The notes: a model not told the origin generated them from the sequence alone. 64,000 nucleotides of DNA from Lumbricus terrestris (GCA_949752735.1 OX457052.1:10953612-11017611); one strand, 5' to 3'; shown: positions 22,557-33,464, numbered from the stretch's first letter. Numbers and translations: made by a program.

Positions 22557-22786
22557 GTTTGTTTGTATGTGCACTTGTAATAGCGCCTCTTCAAGCTCCC
22601 TGCCCAGAGGCGCTCCCGACTACAGAGCGGACACCGCATCGGAGTTTCACGCCGAAGCGCCGAGCAATTGCGAGTGAAGGACTTGCCCAAGGTATACCTA
22701 CGCGGCGTCTTGAGGTGGATTCGAACCTGCAACCCCTCGGGTGCAAGGCTACGACCATACAAACCACTGGACTACCGCATCCCACA
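22557..22786 (-). mobile_element. tRNA-derived SINE, third copy, opposite orientation
   Basis: Reverse complement of the same family: TGCACTTGTAATAGCGCCTC at its 3' end, CGGAGTTTCACGCCGAAGCG, GCAATTGCGAGTGAAGGACT and GTGGATTCGAACCTGC (B box). Three SINEs therefore lie within 740 bp, separated by (AT)n. Confidence 0.88.
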
Positions 22787-23327
22787 TAATGTGTGTATGT
22801 ACAGGACAATGTATGTACATAAATGTATAATATTATATGCATATAATTATGTACGTATAATTATATGCATCGTAAATTGTGAACTCGAAACTTATACATC
22901 GCCTAAACAAGCGAAACCGAAAGGGACCATGCAGCCTGTCAAAACAAAATTGGCAGGAAAGTCGTAAAAATCAGGGAAATCAAACAGGCAGATCGGAAAA
23001 CGGGTGAGGTAGTGGGGTTTAGAGTTGACACGTCGAGGAGGTAGGGAGAGTAGAAGAATCAGAAGAAGATCTTGTGAAAAAAACCAAAGTTTTCAGTTTC
23101 GAGTGAATGGCCTGCAGCGAGATAGCGAGAGGTGAGGTCTTGGTGAGTTATTAGGAAGGATCAGCTATTCGTCTTGATGCTGGTGGAGGTCTGTTCCAAT
23201 AAGACGCAATAGTTTCATGCAGACAGTGCCAGACACAGGAGATGTGATGAGACTTTTAGCCATGATCCACATGGCAGCCACATGGGTAAGATTATCCATT
23301 GAGTCGGAGAAGTTATTTTTTTTTTTG

Positions 23328-23411
23328 GGGGGGGGGAAGAGAAGCTATAGGACTTTGGAGTGGGGGGATACATCCTCCGTGGAGGCTGGAGATTCCTAGA
23401 CAAAACACTGG
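23328..23411. mobile_element. Right-end fragment of the 16449-17784 family
   Basis: Ends GATTCCTAGACAAAACACTG after a G run and TCCTCCGTGGAGG. No matching left end is nearby. Confidence 0.4.
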
Positions 23412-23464
23412 GTAGACTTTGTATAGTAAATAGGATAGGCTACTCCTTTTCAAGGATAATAGGC

Positions 23465-23491
23465 CTAATAAATAATAATAATAACAATAAC

Positions 23492-23561
<70 letters not shown>

Positions 23562-23572
23562 TTAATAATTTT
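23465..23572. repeat. (AAT)n microsatellite
   Basis: More than 30 near-perfect AAT triplets. Confidence 0.95.
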
Positions 23573-23917
23573 CTTTAATGAATCGCTTGCACACGCTGCG
23601 ACACGCACAGCGCTGTACATGAAAATTAACTACTAATAGAAAAGACAGCCTGCAATACACGCCGCTAATAGCAGCCTACCCGACATGTACGCCTTATGGG
23701 GCGCGAACTCGTTACCTCTCGCTCTCCATGCCAGCGTGTTATCCAATGCACTACCGCCCTCTCCACGATGGATGGCGACCTCTTCCGAAGGAGTCTTGAG
23801 TTGGTACAATATTTTAGAAGACTATACGGTACAGGAAGCTAGTATTAGCAGCACCCACGTACTTATCTTACCCGAGTTACCCCAACTGATCGATATTTGC
23901 CAGCCGTATGCCGCATA

Positions 23918-24374
23918 GAACAAAACCAAGCTATATGAAACACTGGTGATACCGGTCCTCATGTATGTAGCAGAATCTTGGTGCGTGAAAAAGGAGGATG
24001 AAAGAAGACTGCTGGTGGCGGAGATGGGATGGCTACGAGGTCTACTGAATAGATCACGGAGAGAAAAGATACGGAATGAGGTAACACGAGAAGAACTAGG
24101 ACAGAAGGAAACAGTAGTGGAAAGAATAAAGAAAAGAAGACTAACATGGTATGGACATGTGATCAGGATGGAGAGCGGAAGAATGCCGGCAAAGGCGCTG
24201 CACGGAGAAGTCGAGGGAACGAGGAGCAGAGGACGACCAAAAAAGAAATGGATAGATAACGTACTGGAGGACATAGTAGACAGAGAAATGGAGTTAAGAA
24301 AGGCAGTAGAACTCGCAAGAGACCGGCCGAAATGGAGAAGTTTTGTTAGAGCCTCATCGTCGGTGAATACTTGA
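23918..24374 (+). mobile_element. LINE reverse-transcriptase C-terminus
   Basis: Open reading from KTKLYETLVIPVLMYVAESW through DERRLLVAEM, ERIKKRRLTWYGHVIRM and RGRPKKKWIDN to RDRPKWRSF and a TGA stop. The YG/VAESW..K..DERRL, RRL.W.GH..RM and GRP...W motifs are the end of ORF2 of animal non-LTR retrotransposons. An in-frame TAG at 23917 marks the 5' limit of homology, so the copy is truncated. Confidence 0.88.
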
Positions 24375-24384
24375 CGGAGGAGAA

Positions 24385-24496
24385 AGAAAGATGAGTCATT
24401 TTCTATGTTCAAGTGCTCATGCACCTCCTTATGCACCAACCCGTCGTTGCAATAGAAATCAGCAATACGTCTGATACCCTGGCCTAGCACAAACAT
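24385..24496 (-). mobile_element. Possible transposon-derived coding fragment
   Basis: The minus frame reads GIRRIADFYCNDGLVHKEVH, EHLNIEND, resembling the N-terminal helix (FYF..GL.HKEI...L) found in repeated integrase-type proteins of marine animals. It is too short to be certain. Confidence 0.3.
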
Positions 24497-24655
24497 TTAC
24501 GCCCACAAAAGTCAGGATTTTCGCATTGAGGAAGTAGCCTATATAAGCCCCGATATGTCAACAACCATTGATCAGACGCTAGGCCATAAATCTTTGCCAG
24601 CATTTAAAGCGTTTAAAAACAGTATAACTGCAAATTTTTGCCTACAAATTATTGC

Positions 24656-24857
24656 CAGGGGCGGCGCTAGGGGGAGCTGCGAGAGGCTCAGCCCTCCCCC
24701 AAAAAAGGGCTATCCGAAATTTTTACATTGAACTATCCACGATTTTTGGCTGACGACTAAAAAAAAAAGGTCGTCAGAAATTTTGACGGATCAAAATGTG
24801 AAGTTTTCGCCGCGGGGCTTCAGCCCCTTCGAAACTGAAATCCTGGCGCCGCCACTG
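24656..24857. mobile_element. hAT-like MITE, 202 bp
   Basis: Ends CAGGGGCGGCGCTAGG / CCTGGCGCCGCCACTG are inverted. Flanks ATTATTGC (24648-24655) and ATTATTGT (24858-24865) match 7 of 8. The interior carries GACTAAAAAAAAAAGGTCGTC, one base-paired example of the GACTAAAAAAGGTCGTCAG motif also seen near 56268. Confidence 0.8.
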
Positions 24858-25301
24858 ATTATTGTTATATATTTTATGTCAATTATTGCAATAGCCGTCA
24901 CCAAGAATATAGGTATTAATTGTATCATTTATTTATTTATTAAATTTTTTCCCATGCATATAAGAGGGTTGGTTTGAGCGACAATAGGCCTATATATAAG
25001 TCGTAGCGTAATTTTTGCAATATTAGGCCTATTAATAAAATTACGCTATAATAGGCCTATATAGCGCACTCAAAGGCTCGTATAGGCATGGAGACAAAAA
25101 TACTCCGGCCGAAATGAAGCCTTAAACAGCCAACGTCGCTGGAAATTTCTGTAAAATTATGGCAACCGAAGTTTCTTCGTTGCTGAATTAATCAAGTAGT
25201 TGCACTTCTTCCACTCTCTAGTGTAGGCTATAAGGCACAAACGGATTGCATAATAATCCTATGCGTGTAGCCTAGGCCTAATGAGCCTAGCCTAGAGCAT
25301 A

Positions 25302-25530
25302 ATGACGGGAATAATGGAGGGAACGGGGAGAAGGGGAAGACCATGCAGAGAATGGTTGCAGGACATAGAAGAGTGGTGTGGGATGAATGCGCAGGAGCTG
25401 ACACACCGGGCACGGGACAGGGAATCATGGAAGAGAGTAGTCAAGTGCGCAGTGGACACCTACGGGCTGTCAGCCCATGGATAATGAAGAAGAAGAAGAA
25501 GAAGAAGAAGAAGAAGAGGAGGAGGAGGAA
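25302..25530 (+). mobile_element. LINE 3' end with (AAG)n tail
   Basis: Reads GRRGRPCREWLQDIEEWCGM, AQELTHRARDRESWKRVVKC and ends DTYGLSAHG with a stop, directly followed by (GAA)n at 25486-25520. GRPCREW..DIEEWC and ARDR..W are the ORF2 tail of another animal LINE family. It is 5' truncated. Confidence 0.88.
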
Positions 25531-26188
25531 ACCTAGGCCTACTGTAGGCCTATGCAGCCTATTGCTATCCTTACGACACCGTGTGAGGACCCTGGGGAAG
25601 TTTTTTTTTACCCAGGCGTAGTCTACCTTTGTAACTAAGCGGAGGGCTATGAAGTAGGCTATTTATACTGCCATCCAACTAAATTGAAGGCTTTTGAGGT
25701 TACATATTTTGTGACATAGGCCTGTTGTAGCCTACATAATGGGTCACTTCGGAGTTTCATCAAAGAAGGAAGTTAAGGGGATGTTACCTACGTTTGCATG
25801 TATTGCACCAGGATGCTATTATAGCGCCTTTCGGTTCCTTACAAAGTAACCTTCTGCACGCGTGAATAGAACATGCAGACGAAAGCATCGACAGAATTAT
25901 GCAAACGCGGAAGATACCGAAGCGGTGGTATTATTGTGTAAATGCGGAAGTTGCCGACAACCCACTGCAATAATATTTTAAAGTCGCATGACGTCTTTTC
26001 GATGATGTTATTGATGAGGAGAAATGCAGGAAGTGGACAAACACTTAGAAATATTGAGAGGACGAGAAAAGGTTCGGAAGAATTTTTATTGCGATTTCTC
26101 CTGAGCCATCGTTGCAGTAGATGTGTAGCACACATGACTAGTGATTATGCGGTTGCAGATTCGACTCTGTATAATGATTCTGCATGGT

Positions 26189-26391
26189 CAGTGCATAAAG
26201 TGTCGAAAAATAATTTAAGTGCCTGGACGTACGCCCCTTGCCTTTCCAAAAGAAGTGCATGGACGTCCTTAATACCTTTCCAGTCTGTGCTCGCCAATAA
26301 GTGGCTGGACGGCGTTCAGATTTTAAAATAAGTACGGTATTATAAGTGCATGGACGCCGTCCATGGCCGTCCAGGCACACTTTAAGCCCTG
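26189..26391. mobile_element. MITE of the CAGTGCATAAAGTG family, copy 2
   Basis: Ends CAGTGCATAAAGTG / CACTTTAAGCCCTG, body with TTTAAGTGCCTGGACG, CCAATAAGTGGCTGGACGGC and GGACGCCGTCCATGG. It is homologous to the elements at 9445-9588 and 30472-30655. Confidence 0.75.
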
Positions 26392-26651
26392 ATTCTGGTT
26401 ATGTTTTCCCATCTATCTTTAAGGAAGTTTACGCAAGGAGAAATAAATAAAATTGGATTACGGAATCAAACGATTAAGTCCTTCGATGCTCCGGGTCCAT
26501 GTCCTGACCATTGTGAAACGTCCATTGCCGGTGTCACGGGATATTATATCCCCTCTTAAAGCTATCCGGGGCCCGATGTTATGAGCCTACTACGACCTCC
26601 TTCGAAAGTTCAAACTACTCTTTTAGTTTTGGACAACCCTTCTGACTTAAC

Positions 26652-26712
26652 ACAGCGCTCGCGAATAAGCTGGTGCCCTGCGCTCGGCTTTCGAGTGGCG
26701 CTCTAGAAATTT
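26652..26712. repeat. Dispersed 60-bp repeat CAGCGCTCGCGAATAAG...GGCGCTCTAGAAAT
   Basis: Copies at about 10021-10083, 17857-17915 and here share CGAATAAGCTGGTGCCCTGC, CTTT(C/T)GAGTGGCGCT and AGAAAT. This looks like a 3' tail of a SINE or LINE family. Confidence 0.5.
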
Positions 26713-26789
26713 GAAGACCATGAATTGAATTGAATCGATAGTTCGATTCAATTCAATTCAGTTCCAATAACTGATTGCTCATTAAACGT

Positions 26790-26795
26790 ATAAAT

Positions 26796-26830
<35 letters not shown>

Positions 26831-26870
26831 GTATATATATTATATATATTTATTTATATATATTTACACG
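26790..26870. repeat. (AT)n microsatellite
   Basis: ATATATAT tracts with GTATATAT and TTTATATA interruptions. Confidence 0.9.
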
Positions 26871-27282
26871 CACACATGACATTGTAGGCCTATACGATTA
26901 TAATTGTGCATCGGGCTATCGGTATGTTTTAGTCTATGCCTTACGCCTATTGGGTTTACTGACGATGGGGATCTTACCTTACGATGGGATTTTCCTGTGA
27001 GGTAAGACGATCTAAGGGCAAATTTACATTTCAAAATATTATGCGGAGAGTACAGTTAGAATTTTATTGTTGTTGGGTTATTTCTAGTGGGAACAACCTG
27101 CAACAATTCGATTCGTCTTTTCACCTTAATACCTGTAGAGGACATGCGCGATATAGGCTAGTAGCCTATTGACATTTAACGCTATGCAATGTGTAGTATT
27201 GAGCTTCTACGGAATAATGGGTATGCATTGACACACAAGAATTTCTATTCTTTATGTCTTTATGGTCATGGCTATAGGTTAC

Positions 27283-27290
27283 AGGTGTGT

Positions 27291-27321
<31 letters not shown>

Positions 27322-27410
27322 TGTGTGGGTGTGTGTGTGTGTGTGTGTGACAGAGACAGAAACAGACAGACAGACAGAGACAGATAGAGAGAGAGAGAAA
27401 GAGAGAGACA

Positions 27411-27488
<78 letters not shown>
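27283..27488. repeat. (GT)n-(G)n-(GT)n-(GACA)n-(GA)n compound microsatellite
   Basis: About 205 bp in five blocks, including a run of 17 G and about 33 GA dinucleotides. Such a purine tract can form triplex DNA. The ORFs here are repeat artefacts. Confidence 0.95.
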
Positions 27489-27493
<5 letters not shown>

Positions 27494-28085
27494 TGGGTGG
27501 GTATAGGTATGTGGTTGTTGTCAAATTTCCACAGGCCCCTGTTTAGGATCGTCTTCAAATCTCTCCTGTGTAAATAAAAATGGGAAATTTTTGACATGAT
27601 GTAGGAATAATAGGCGATGGTTACTCAGCCGCGGAAAAGTTCGAACGGCTTTTATCAGGGTTATGATTACGCAATGAATTAACACCGATTTTAGAGTCGT
27701 GCTATTCCGGTCCGGCTTTACTTGCATACCGCCAACCTACCGCATACTTGCCAGTTAATTCGTTAATTCACAGTCTTAAGCTGGAGATGGCGATGCCTAC
27801 AAACGTTTTTTTCCCGGTAAGCCATGGCTGTAAGCTCTCATGCATATAATCATTTCCGAGCAATTCTGCTAACGTTATTCTTAGTGTCCAATCATTACCC
27901 AGTCTATTCCATGATATAGACTGTAACATGTAGGCTATAGGCCTAATAATATAAGTTACCCTGAGGCCTATATATAGTGAATGACGCATAGTTGCATACC
28001 TATGCATATAACATTCATTGTATACGGTATTATGGGACCTGAAGGCCTATTTATTTATTTATTTTCTTTGTGTTATCTCTATTTT
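27489..28085. other. No feature seen
   Basis: Unique-looking noncoding DNA without recognisable exon or repeat boundaries. Confidence 0.4.
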
Positions 28086-28086
28086 T

Positions 28087-28301
28087 TGTGGGGCGCGGTG
28101 CTGTTGTTGTGAGTTTGGTGCCTTGGAGCCGTAGGGCTCCTAGTTCAGGTGTAGAGCGACGTGCGGGGTACAGGAGTGGGGACTGTGGGTTGGGGTCGCG
28201 ATGGAAAACGGCGGTGTGAGAAGGGCGCAGTGCGAACGGGGTTGTGCCGCTTGTGCGTGGCGAGGATTTTCCCGGGCAACGCCGGTTACTTCAGTCAGCT
28301 A
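28087..28301 (+). mobile_element. SINE head fragment followed by a possible Helitron-like 3' end
   Basis: GTGGGGCGCGGTG...TTGGTGCCTTGGAGCC (28087-28130) matches the SINE head at 22290. Farther on, CCCGGGCAACGCCGG ... CAGCTAG at 28268-28301 matches the termini at 7712 and 21297. The body between is GC-rich and unassigned. Confidence 0.4.
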
Positions 28302-28556
28302 GTGCAATAAAAAAAACTAGGCCTAATGTACAGTATAGCCTACTTAGTTATGATAGTCAATGGCAGTTGTGTAATTTTTCTCGCTCGTTCCGCGTAGTTG
28401 TTATCTGCTTGACCACCTTCATTGGCTCCAACGTAGGCCTATTGCTTGTGTTGAACTCAGGGTTCTGACTTTAATTTACCGTTCTTATACTGACCAAGCT
28501 CCCAACAACCTATGTGACCTCATCCGCCTGCCGACTTCGTCCACTTCTCTTCAGTC

Positions 28557-28597
28557 CATGCGAATCACATGAACCCACAGTTCATGTGATTCGCATG
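28557..28597. repeat. Perfect inverted repeat: 18-bp arms, 5-bp loop
   Basis: CATGCGAATCACATGAAC, loop CCACA, then the exact reverse complement. The arms contain ATGCGAAT, close to an octamer/POU site. It could be a cruciform-forming site, a dimer binding site or a small stem-loop RNA. Confidence 0.6.
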
Positions 28598-28909
28598 ATC
28601 CCTTCGTTGCCTGAGCTATTGGACCGCCATGACAAAAACGGAAAACTTTGCTCTTATTGATCATGCACTGTGGAACTATATAGTGAACGACACACTCCTA
28701 GATATACATGCATACCTATGCATATGCATATGCATCCATTGTGTATACAAGGGGCACTATTTGATGCAATGCATGTGTGCATGTATGCACGTATGTATGT
28801 AAGTAAGTAAGTAAGTATATATGTATGTATGTATGCATGTATCTTGCATTATTTCCTCCTCGAAGCGCTCTTCCTTAACTGGTGTGCCTATAATGCCTTT
28901 TGTCGTTGT

Positions 28910-29008
28910 CTCAAGACCACTTTTTCTTTCTCTTGGTCTCGCGCACAGCGACGCACTGGTAGCTGATTAGTGAGAACTGCGAGAGGTGCTATATAAATTT
29001 ATCAATAC
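28910..29008 (+). mobile_element. LINE/SINE 3' tail (GGTGCTATATAAAT)
   Basis: A CGACGCACTGGTAGCTGATT...GAGAGGTGCTATATAAATTT tail. The same GCTATATAAAT terminus is seen near 5440 and 39858, and as GCCATATAAATTG at 37310. Confidence 0.5.
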
Positions 29009-29175
29009 AATGCAGTGCAATTCTTTTGTGGTGGAGGCAATACTCGTTATGGTGGAGATGGTGCCCACTAACATGGAGAGAGTGCCAACTGTGGTGACGC
29101 TAATATACTTATTTTAGTGGATGCTTATCGGTTATGTTTGTATCCATTGATGCATTTCATGGTTTTTGATTTCAG

Positions 29176-29435
29176 AGTCTGTTGATTATTTTGTGGGATA
29201 TTGTCTCATTCATTTCTGTCGCTTCCGGATGTACTCCAGGACCATCTCTCAGCAGAGATTGTGGGCGTGGCTGTTATTACGACGGAGTAATTGGTTTCTG
29301 CCTAGACTGCACACAGTTCAAAGCGGAAGAGGCAAAACAGCTCTGTCCGGGTTTGTGTTTGACTACTGTATTGCAAGTCTCTTAGATGGAACGAAAGTTT
29401 CCTATGTATGTACGTATGTATGTACGTACGTATGT

Positions 29436-29479
<44 letters not shown>

Positions 29480-29984
29480 GAAAATGACTGAGAGATCGAG
29501 CAACTTTTAGAAGTTTCTACGTGCACCTGATAAAAATTGTAGGCAAGCAAACCGTCCGATGGTGACATTGGAAATCGAGGAGTACATTAGGTCTGAAACT
29601 TTGTCATAGCAGCAGATGCTATTGGCGGGGTCAGAATTGCTGTGGTGCTGAGGGTTTCAACCCCTTCCATAGTCTTTCTTTGAATCCCATACTAGAGTCT
29701 TCCATGCTCATTCCAAGAATTCCATGTAAATTAAAGACTATTTTTTCAGTTACTTTTCTACAATTCTCATACTGGTGAATGGACGTTAGGAAATCCTTTT
29801 TCACCCCAGGTCAATGTGGATCACCTGGAGTCCATTACCTCTGGAAATACCAAAGTCAATCATTTCAGAAAGAGAAAGAGAGAGAGAGAAGGAGAGAAAG
29901 AGAGAGTAAGTGAGAGAGAGAGAGTGAGAGTGAGTGAGAGTGAGAGACAGAGAGAGACAGAGTAAGAGACACAGAGAGAAAGAA

Positions 29985-30033
<49 letters not shown>

Positions 30034-31634
30034 TGGAGAGACAGAGAGAGAGTGGCAGTTTGTGTGGAAAGATGCTCTTGAATTTTGTTGATCTGTACTT
30101 TTTGCTGCAATTCATTGAACTTTAGATTGCACTGCTCTAGATTGCACTGCTTTAGATTGCACTGTATTAACTTAATGCACTGAATATTGTGTACTGAATT
30201 GCATTGTACGGCACTATATTGTAGAATTATATGAGACTACTACAATCAATTCAACAGTCAGCAGCACTTCACACGCCACCGCAGAGCCGACGAGTTCGCT
30301 GCCACAATGGGTCATTCCCACTGTGATCGGAATTATAGGCCTGTTAGTCCTTCTGGCCATATCAGTCATTCTGATCCGCTATCGAGGTATACCTGAAATT
30401 CCATTGACATAACATACGTAGTTATGCAACAATATCGATGGTTGTCAATTTTAAAATTCTTGATTTAAGAGCAGGGCTTAAAGTGTGACTGGACGGTCAT
30501 GGACGGCGTCCATGCGCTTGTTTTAAAATGTGAATGCCGTCCTGCCACTTATAATTATTGACCAGCACAGCCTGGAAAGGTAAGGGACGTCCAGGCACTT
30601 CTTTTGGGAAGGTAGTAGGCGTCCAGGCACTTATTTTTCCGCACTTTAAGCGCTGTTAAGAGCACATTGTCTTAACAATGCATACATTGTTTAGTCGAAC
30701 TATCGGCATCATGCATGACTTGTGTCAGCTACATGTATACATGGAATTCCACATTCATATCAGATCAAATCGTTCTTCTTCTTGTGGTTCTCTGCCGCTA
30801 GGCAGGTTCGGCTGTCCAATGTCGCCACTCTTCCCTCCGCTGGGCCTTCTCTTTTAGTCTTTGGTAACCAATCCAAAATTCCAAATCGTTCATAATATGG
30901 TGACAAATCAATAAAAGTAGCATTACAGCGAAATTAAAAGTAGAGTCACACAGGAGGCAATGAAGGGGTCTTACGGCCCCGCTAGGTAGGGCCCCTAAGG
31001 AGGTAGTACAGTCTCGTAAGCCAATAATATCATACTTAGGCTATATGTGGCGCGCCACTCCGAAATCAGCATTAAGGTGATTTTCAAACATATTGCGTTT
31101 GATGCATCATTTCAAAGGCCTTGTCTCAGGCAGCAAAATGACACAAAAAAGTTATTGCTCCAGCTTAATTCTAGCCGAAGATACAAGGAAGAAAGTGATC
31201 CAGTTAAATTAATTAATTAATTTTAATTTTTAAATATAATAATTAAATAAAGAGAGAGTCACACAGACAGACAAATAGACAGAGATGTTGTGCAAGATGG
31301 AGAGAACTATACGGAGGGTTCAGTGTTAAATTGTTAATGCGACCTCTGAAATCAATGCAATTCTGCACAGTAGGCTACGTGGGCCTACACTAGATTTCTA
31401 AAGACAATACTCTCTTGGTTTTACACTGTCAATAAATCTTATGCTATAGGACGTCAAGTAAAGGTCTGTAGCAGGACTTTAAGAGTCCACATTAATTAAA
31501 TTTCCTAATTTATTATTATCATTCCCTGACTTCCAGAGAGATGTTGCAAGATGTGGAATGGAGAGAAGAATTGCGACCGAGAACAGAACATTCTCCACGC
31601 AACAGCCGGAGAACACGAAAGTATATCTTCTTAA
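29176..31634 (+). CDS. Type I membrane protein, BCMA/Fn14-like cysteine-rich receptor (3 exons, 5' incomplete)
   Basis: Exon a starts after TTTTTGATTTCAG (29175), reading SLLIILWDIVSFISVASG (signal-like), then a Cys module, GCTPGPSLSRDCGRGC, YYDGVIGFCLDC, EAKQLCPGLC. The donor is uncertain; 29350 (CCGG|GTTTGT, phase 1) would fit. Exon b, 30258-30386, follows CAATTCAACAG and reads SSTSHATAEPTSSLPQ, then a transmembrane helix WVIPTVIGIIGLLVLLAISV with stop-transfer RYR, ending CGAG|GTATAC. Exon c, 31537-31634, follows GACTTCCAG and gives a 33-residue tail with a juxtamembrane ERCCKMW and C-terminal HESISS. The single YxD..(x)C..C..(x10)C...C module resembles BCMA, TACI or Fn14 of the TNF-receptor superfamily. 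That assignment is tentative; the membrane topology is well supported. The exon with the initiator Met was not found. Confidence 0.5.
29400..29477. repeat. (GTAC/GTAT)n-(GT)n microsatellite
   Basis: GTATGTACGTAT repeats followed by about 21 GT dinucleotides, in the first intron of the membrane-protein gene. Confidence 0.95.
29868..30040. repeat. (GA)n-(GACA)n microsatellite
   Basis: GAGA-rich tract with about nine GACA units at 30000-30030. The Leu/Ser translations are artefacts. Confidence 0.95.
30472..30655. mobile_element. MITE of the CAGTGCATAAAGTG family, copy 3, 184 bp
   Basis: Ends CAGGGCTTAAAGTG / CACTTTAAGCGCTG. TTAAGAG is found directly outside both ends (30465-30471 and 30656-30662). 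It is inverted relative to the copy at 26189 and lies in the second intron of the membrane-protein gene. Confidence 0.8.
30663..31500. other. Intron with unassigned repeat-like sequence
   Basis: CTTCTTGTGGTTCTCTGCCG...GCCTTCTCTTTTAG (about 30777-30860) looks like part of a dispersed element. The rest is unassigned. Confidence 0.35.
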
Positions 31635-31637
31635 ATT

Positions 31638-31639
<2 letters not shown>

Positions 31640-31673
<34 letters not shown>

Positions 31674-31735
31674 GTCATCATCATCATCATCATCGTCGTC
31701 GTCGTCGTCATCATCATCATCATCATCATCATCAT
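31640..31735. repeat. (CAT)n/(CGT)n microsatellite
   Basis: About 30 ATC/GTC triplets just after the inferred stop codon of the membrane-protein gene, so probably in its 3' UTR. Confidence 0.95.
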
Positions 31736-31904
31736 GCGCAAAATGTCCTCAAAGTTAAATGTGACGATCGCTGTCAGGTTCCCCTCAGAAGACAAAGAAA
31801 CACCGGAATGCAAACAAGCACAAATTCACGAGGACGATCGAGTGCATTTAAAACGAAGTTGCTAACACTTCGTACCCATAGCTGCCTCGAGTCTAGCTAT
31901 AAGA

Positions 31905-32110
31905 ATTGCTCTTCTTCATCTTCTTCCTCTTCCTCCTACTCCTCCTCTTCCTGCTCCTCCTCTCTCTCTTCCTCTCCCTCTTCCTTTTTCTCTACCTCTT
32001 TATCTTCCTCTCCCTGTCCTTCTTCCTCTTCCTTTCCTCTTCCACTTCCTCTTTTTCCTCCTCTTCCTTCGTCTCTTCCTACGTCTCTTCCTCTCCATTT
32101 TCCTCTTCTT
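31905..32110. repeat. Polypyrimidine (TTC/CTC)n tract
   Basis: About 200 bp almost purely T and C. It yields poly-Ser and poly-Leu artefact frames. Confidence 0.9.
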
Positions 32111-32519
32111 ATTGTGATTATAACTCAATCTATCCTGATGTTCTGTTTTAGATATGGTAAAGCCTGTACAGGAAACCCACCAAGAGCTTTCACACGTCTG
32201 ATGATACGTTGCGTGTTCAACTGCATGTATACATCTGTTTTGCCGCGATTTGTACATAATAAGCTAACTACAATTTTTATGTTATTCTAGTCAAAACGTA
32301 TTTCTCAGTGTGCTCAAGAATAATTACTGCCGACTTGATTAACTTTTGTTTAAATTTTTTATTAAAATTGGCAGCAATAACTTTGTATACCTGTATGACT
32401 ATAAGAGTCGAATGGAACAAATAAGCTGTGAATCTGAACTTTGACAGGACACAGCAAAGAATGCAAAAGGGATTATATTGGATAAGCTTATAGTTCCGAC
32501 GATGCAGCGACCTCAGGAG

Positions 32520-32715
32520 ATTACTGATTAGGATAATGACGATTATAATACTGACGATTAGAACAGTTATGATTAGAACAATTATGATTAGAATAATGAT
32601 GATTAGAATAATAATGATTAGAATAATGATTATTATAACAATGATGATTAAAAAAATGATGATAGAACAGTGAATATTAGAATAATGATTAGAACAATGA
32701 TTAGAATAATGATTA
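32520..32715. repeat. Minisatellite with GATTAGAATAAT units
   Basis: About 14 imperfect 12-15-bp units (ATGATTAGAATAAT, ACGATTATAATACT). The minus strand reads as an Ile/Val-rich artefact. Confidence 0.85.
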
Positions 32716-33029
32716 GCATAATGGTGACGGTGTAGGAACGAGAACAATAGGACTTTGAAGGGTTCGACCAAAAACCAATATGACTAGCACAGAATAATTC
32801 TGCGTTTGTTCTTAAGTTTTGTTCCTGTGCATTATTTTTTTGCAATAATCTAATCTTATTGCTCATGTCTATAGATACGATTGTGTGATTTTTGTTGGTC
32901 TTTGTTTAGTCAGCGGTTTAGTAAACTAGAGTTAGCCTACATCAAACCACTGTAACATTCGGAAATAAGCAATTCGCTGCCACATTTACTCTTCATACTT
33001 TGATTGGATTTGATTTGATTACTTTTCAT

Positions 33030-33464
33030 ACATGATGACATGCGTTGACACATAATGGCACGCATTGACACATAATGACACGCGTTGACACATAATAACA
33101 TGTGTCGACACATCACGACACGCATTGACACATAGGCCTAATGACACGCGTTGACACATAATAACATGTGTCGACACATCACGACACGCATTGACACATA
33201 GGCCTAATGACACGCGTTGACACATAATGAGTCAATGACACATGTTGACACATAATAAAACGTGTCAACACATCACGACATGCATTGACACATAAGCCTA
33301 ATGACACGCGTTGACACATAATGAGTCAATGACACATATTGACACATAATAACACGCATTGACACACAATAACATGTGTCGACACATCACGACACATTCA
33401 CACATAATGACACACGTTGACACATAATTACATGCATTGACACATAATGACATAGTTGCCACAT
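33030..33464. repeat. Minisatellite with TGACACATAATGACACGCGT units, left part
   Basis: Around 20 degenerate 18-22-bp units alternating ACACATAATGACACGCGTTG and ACACATCACGACACGCATTG, some with a TAGGCCTAATG insert. The array is cut by the hAT element at 33465 and resumes at 34338. Confidence 0.9.

Noticed and set aside
25942..26331. 129-residue plus-strand ORF
   Set aside because: Its second half lies in the MITE at 26189-26391 and the first half has no recognisable content.
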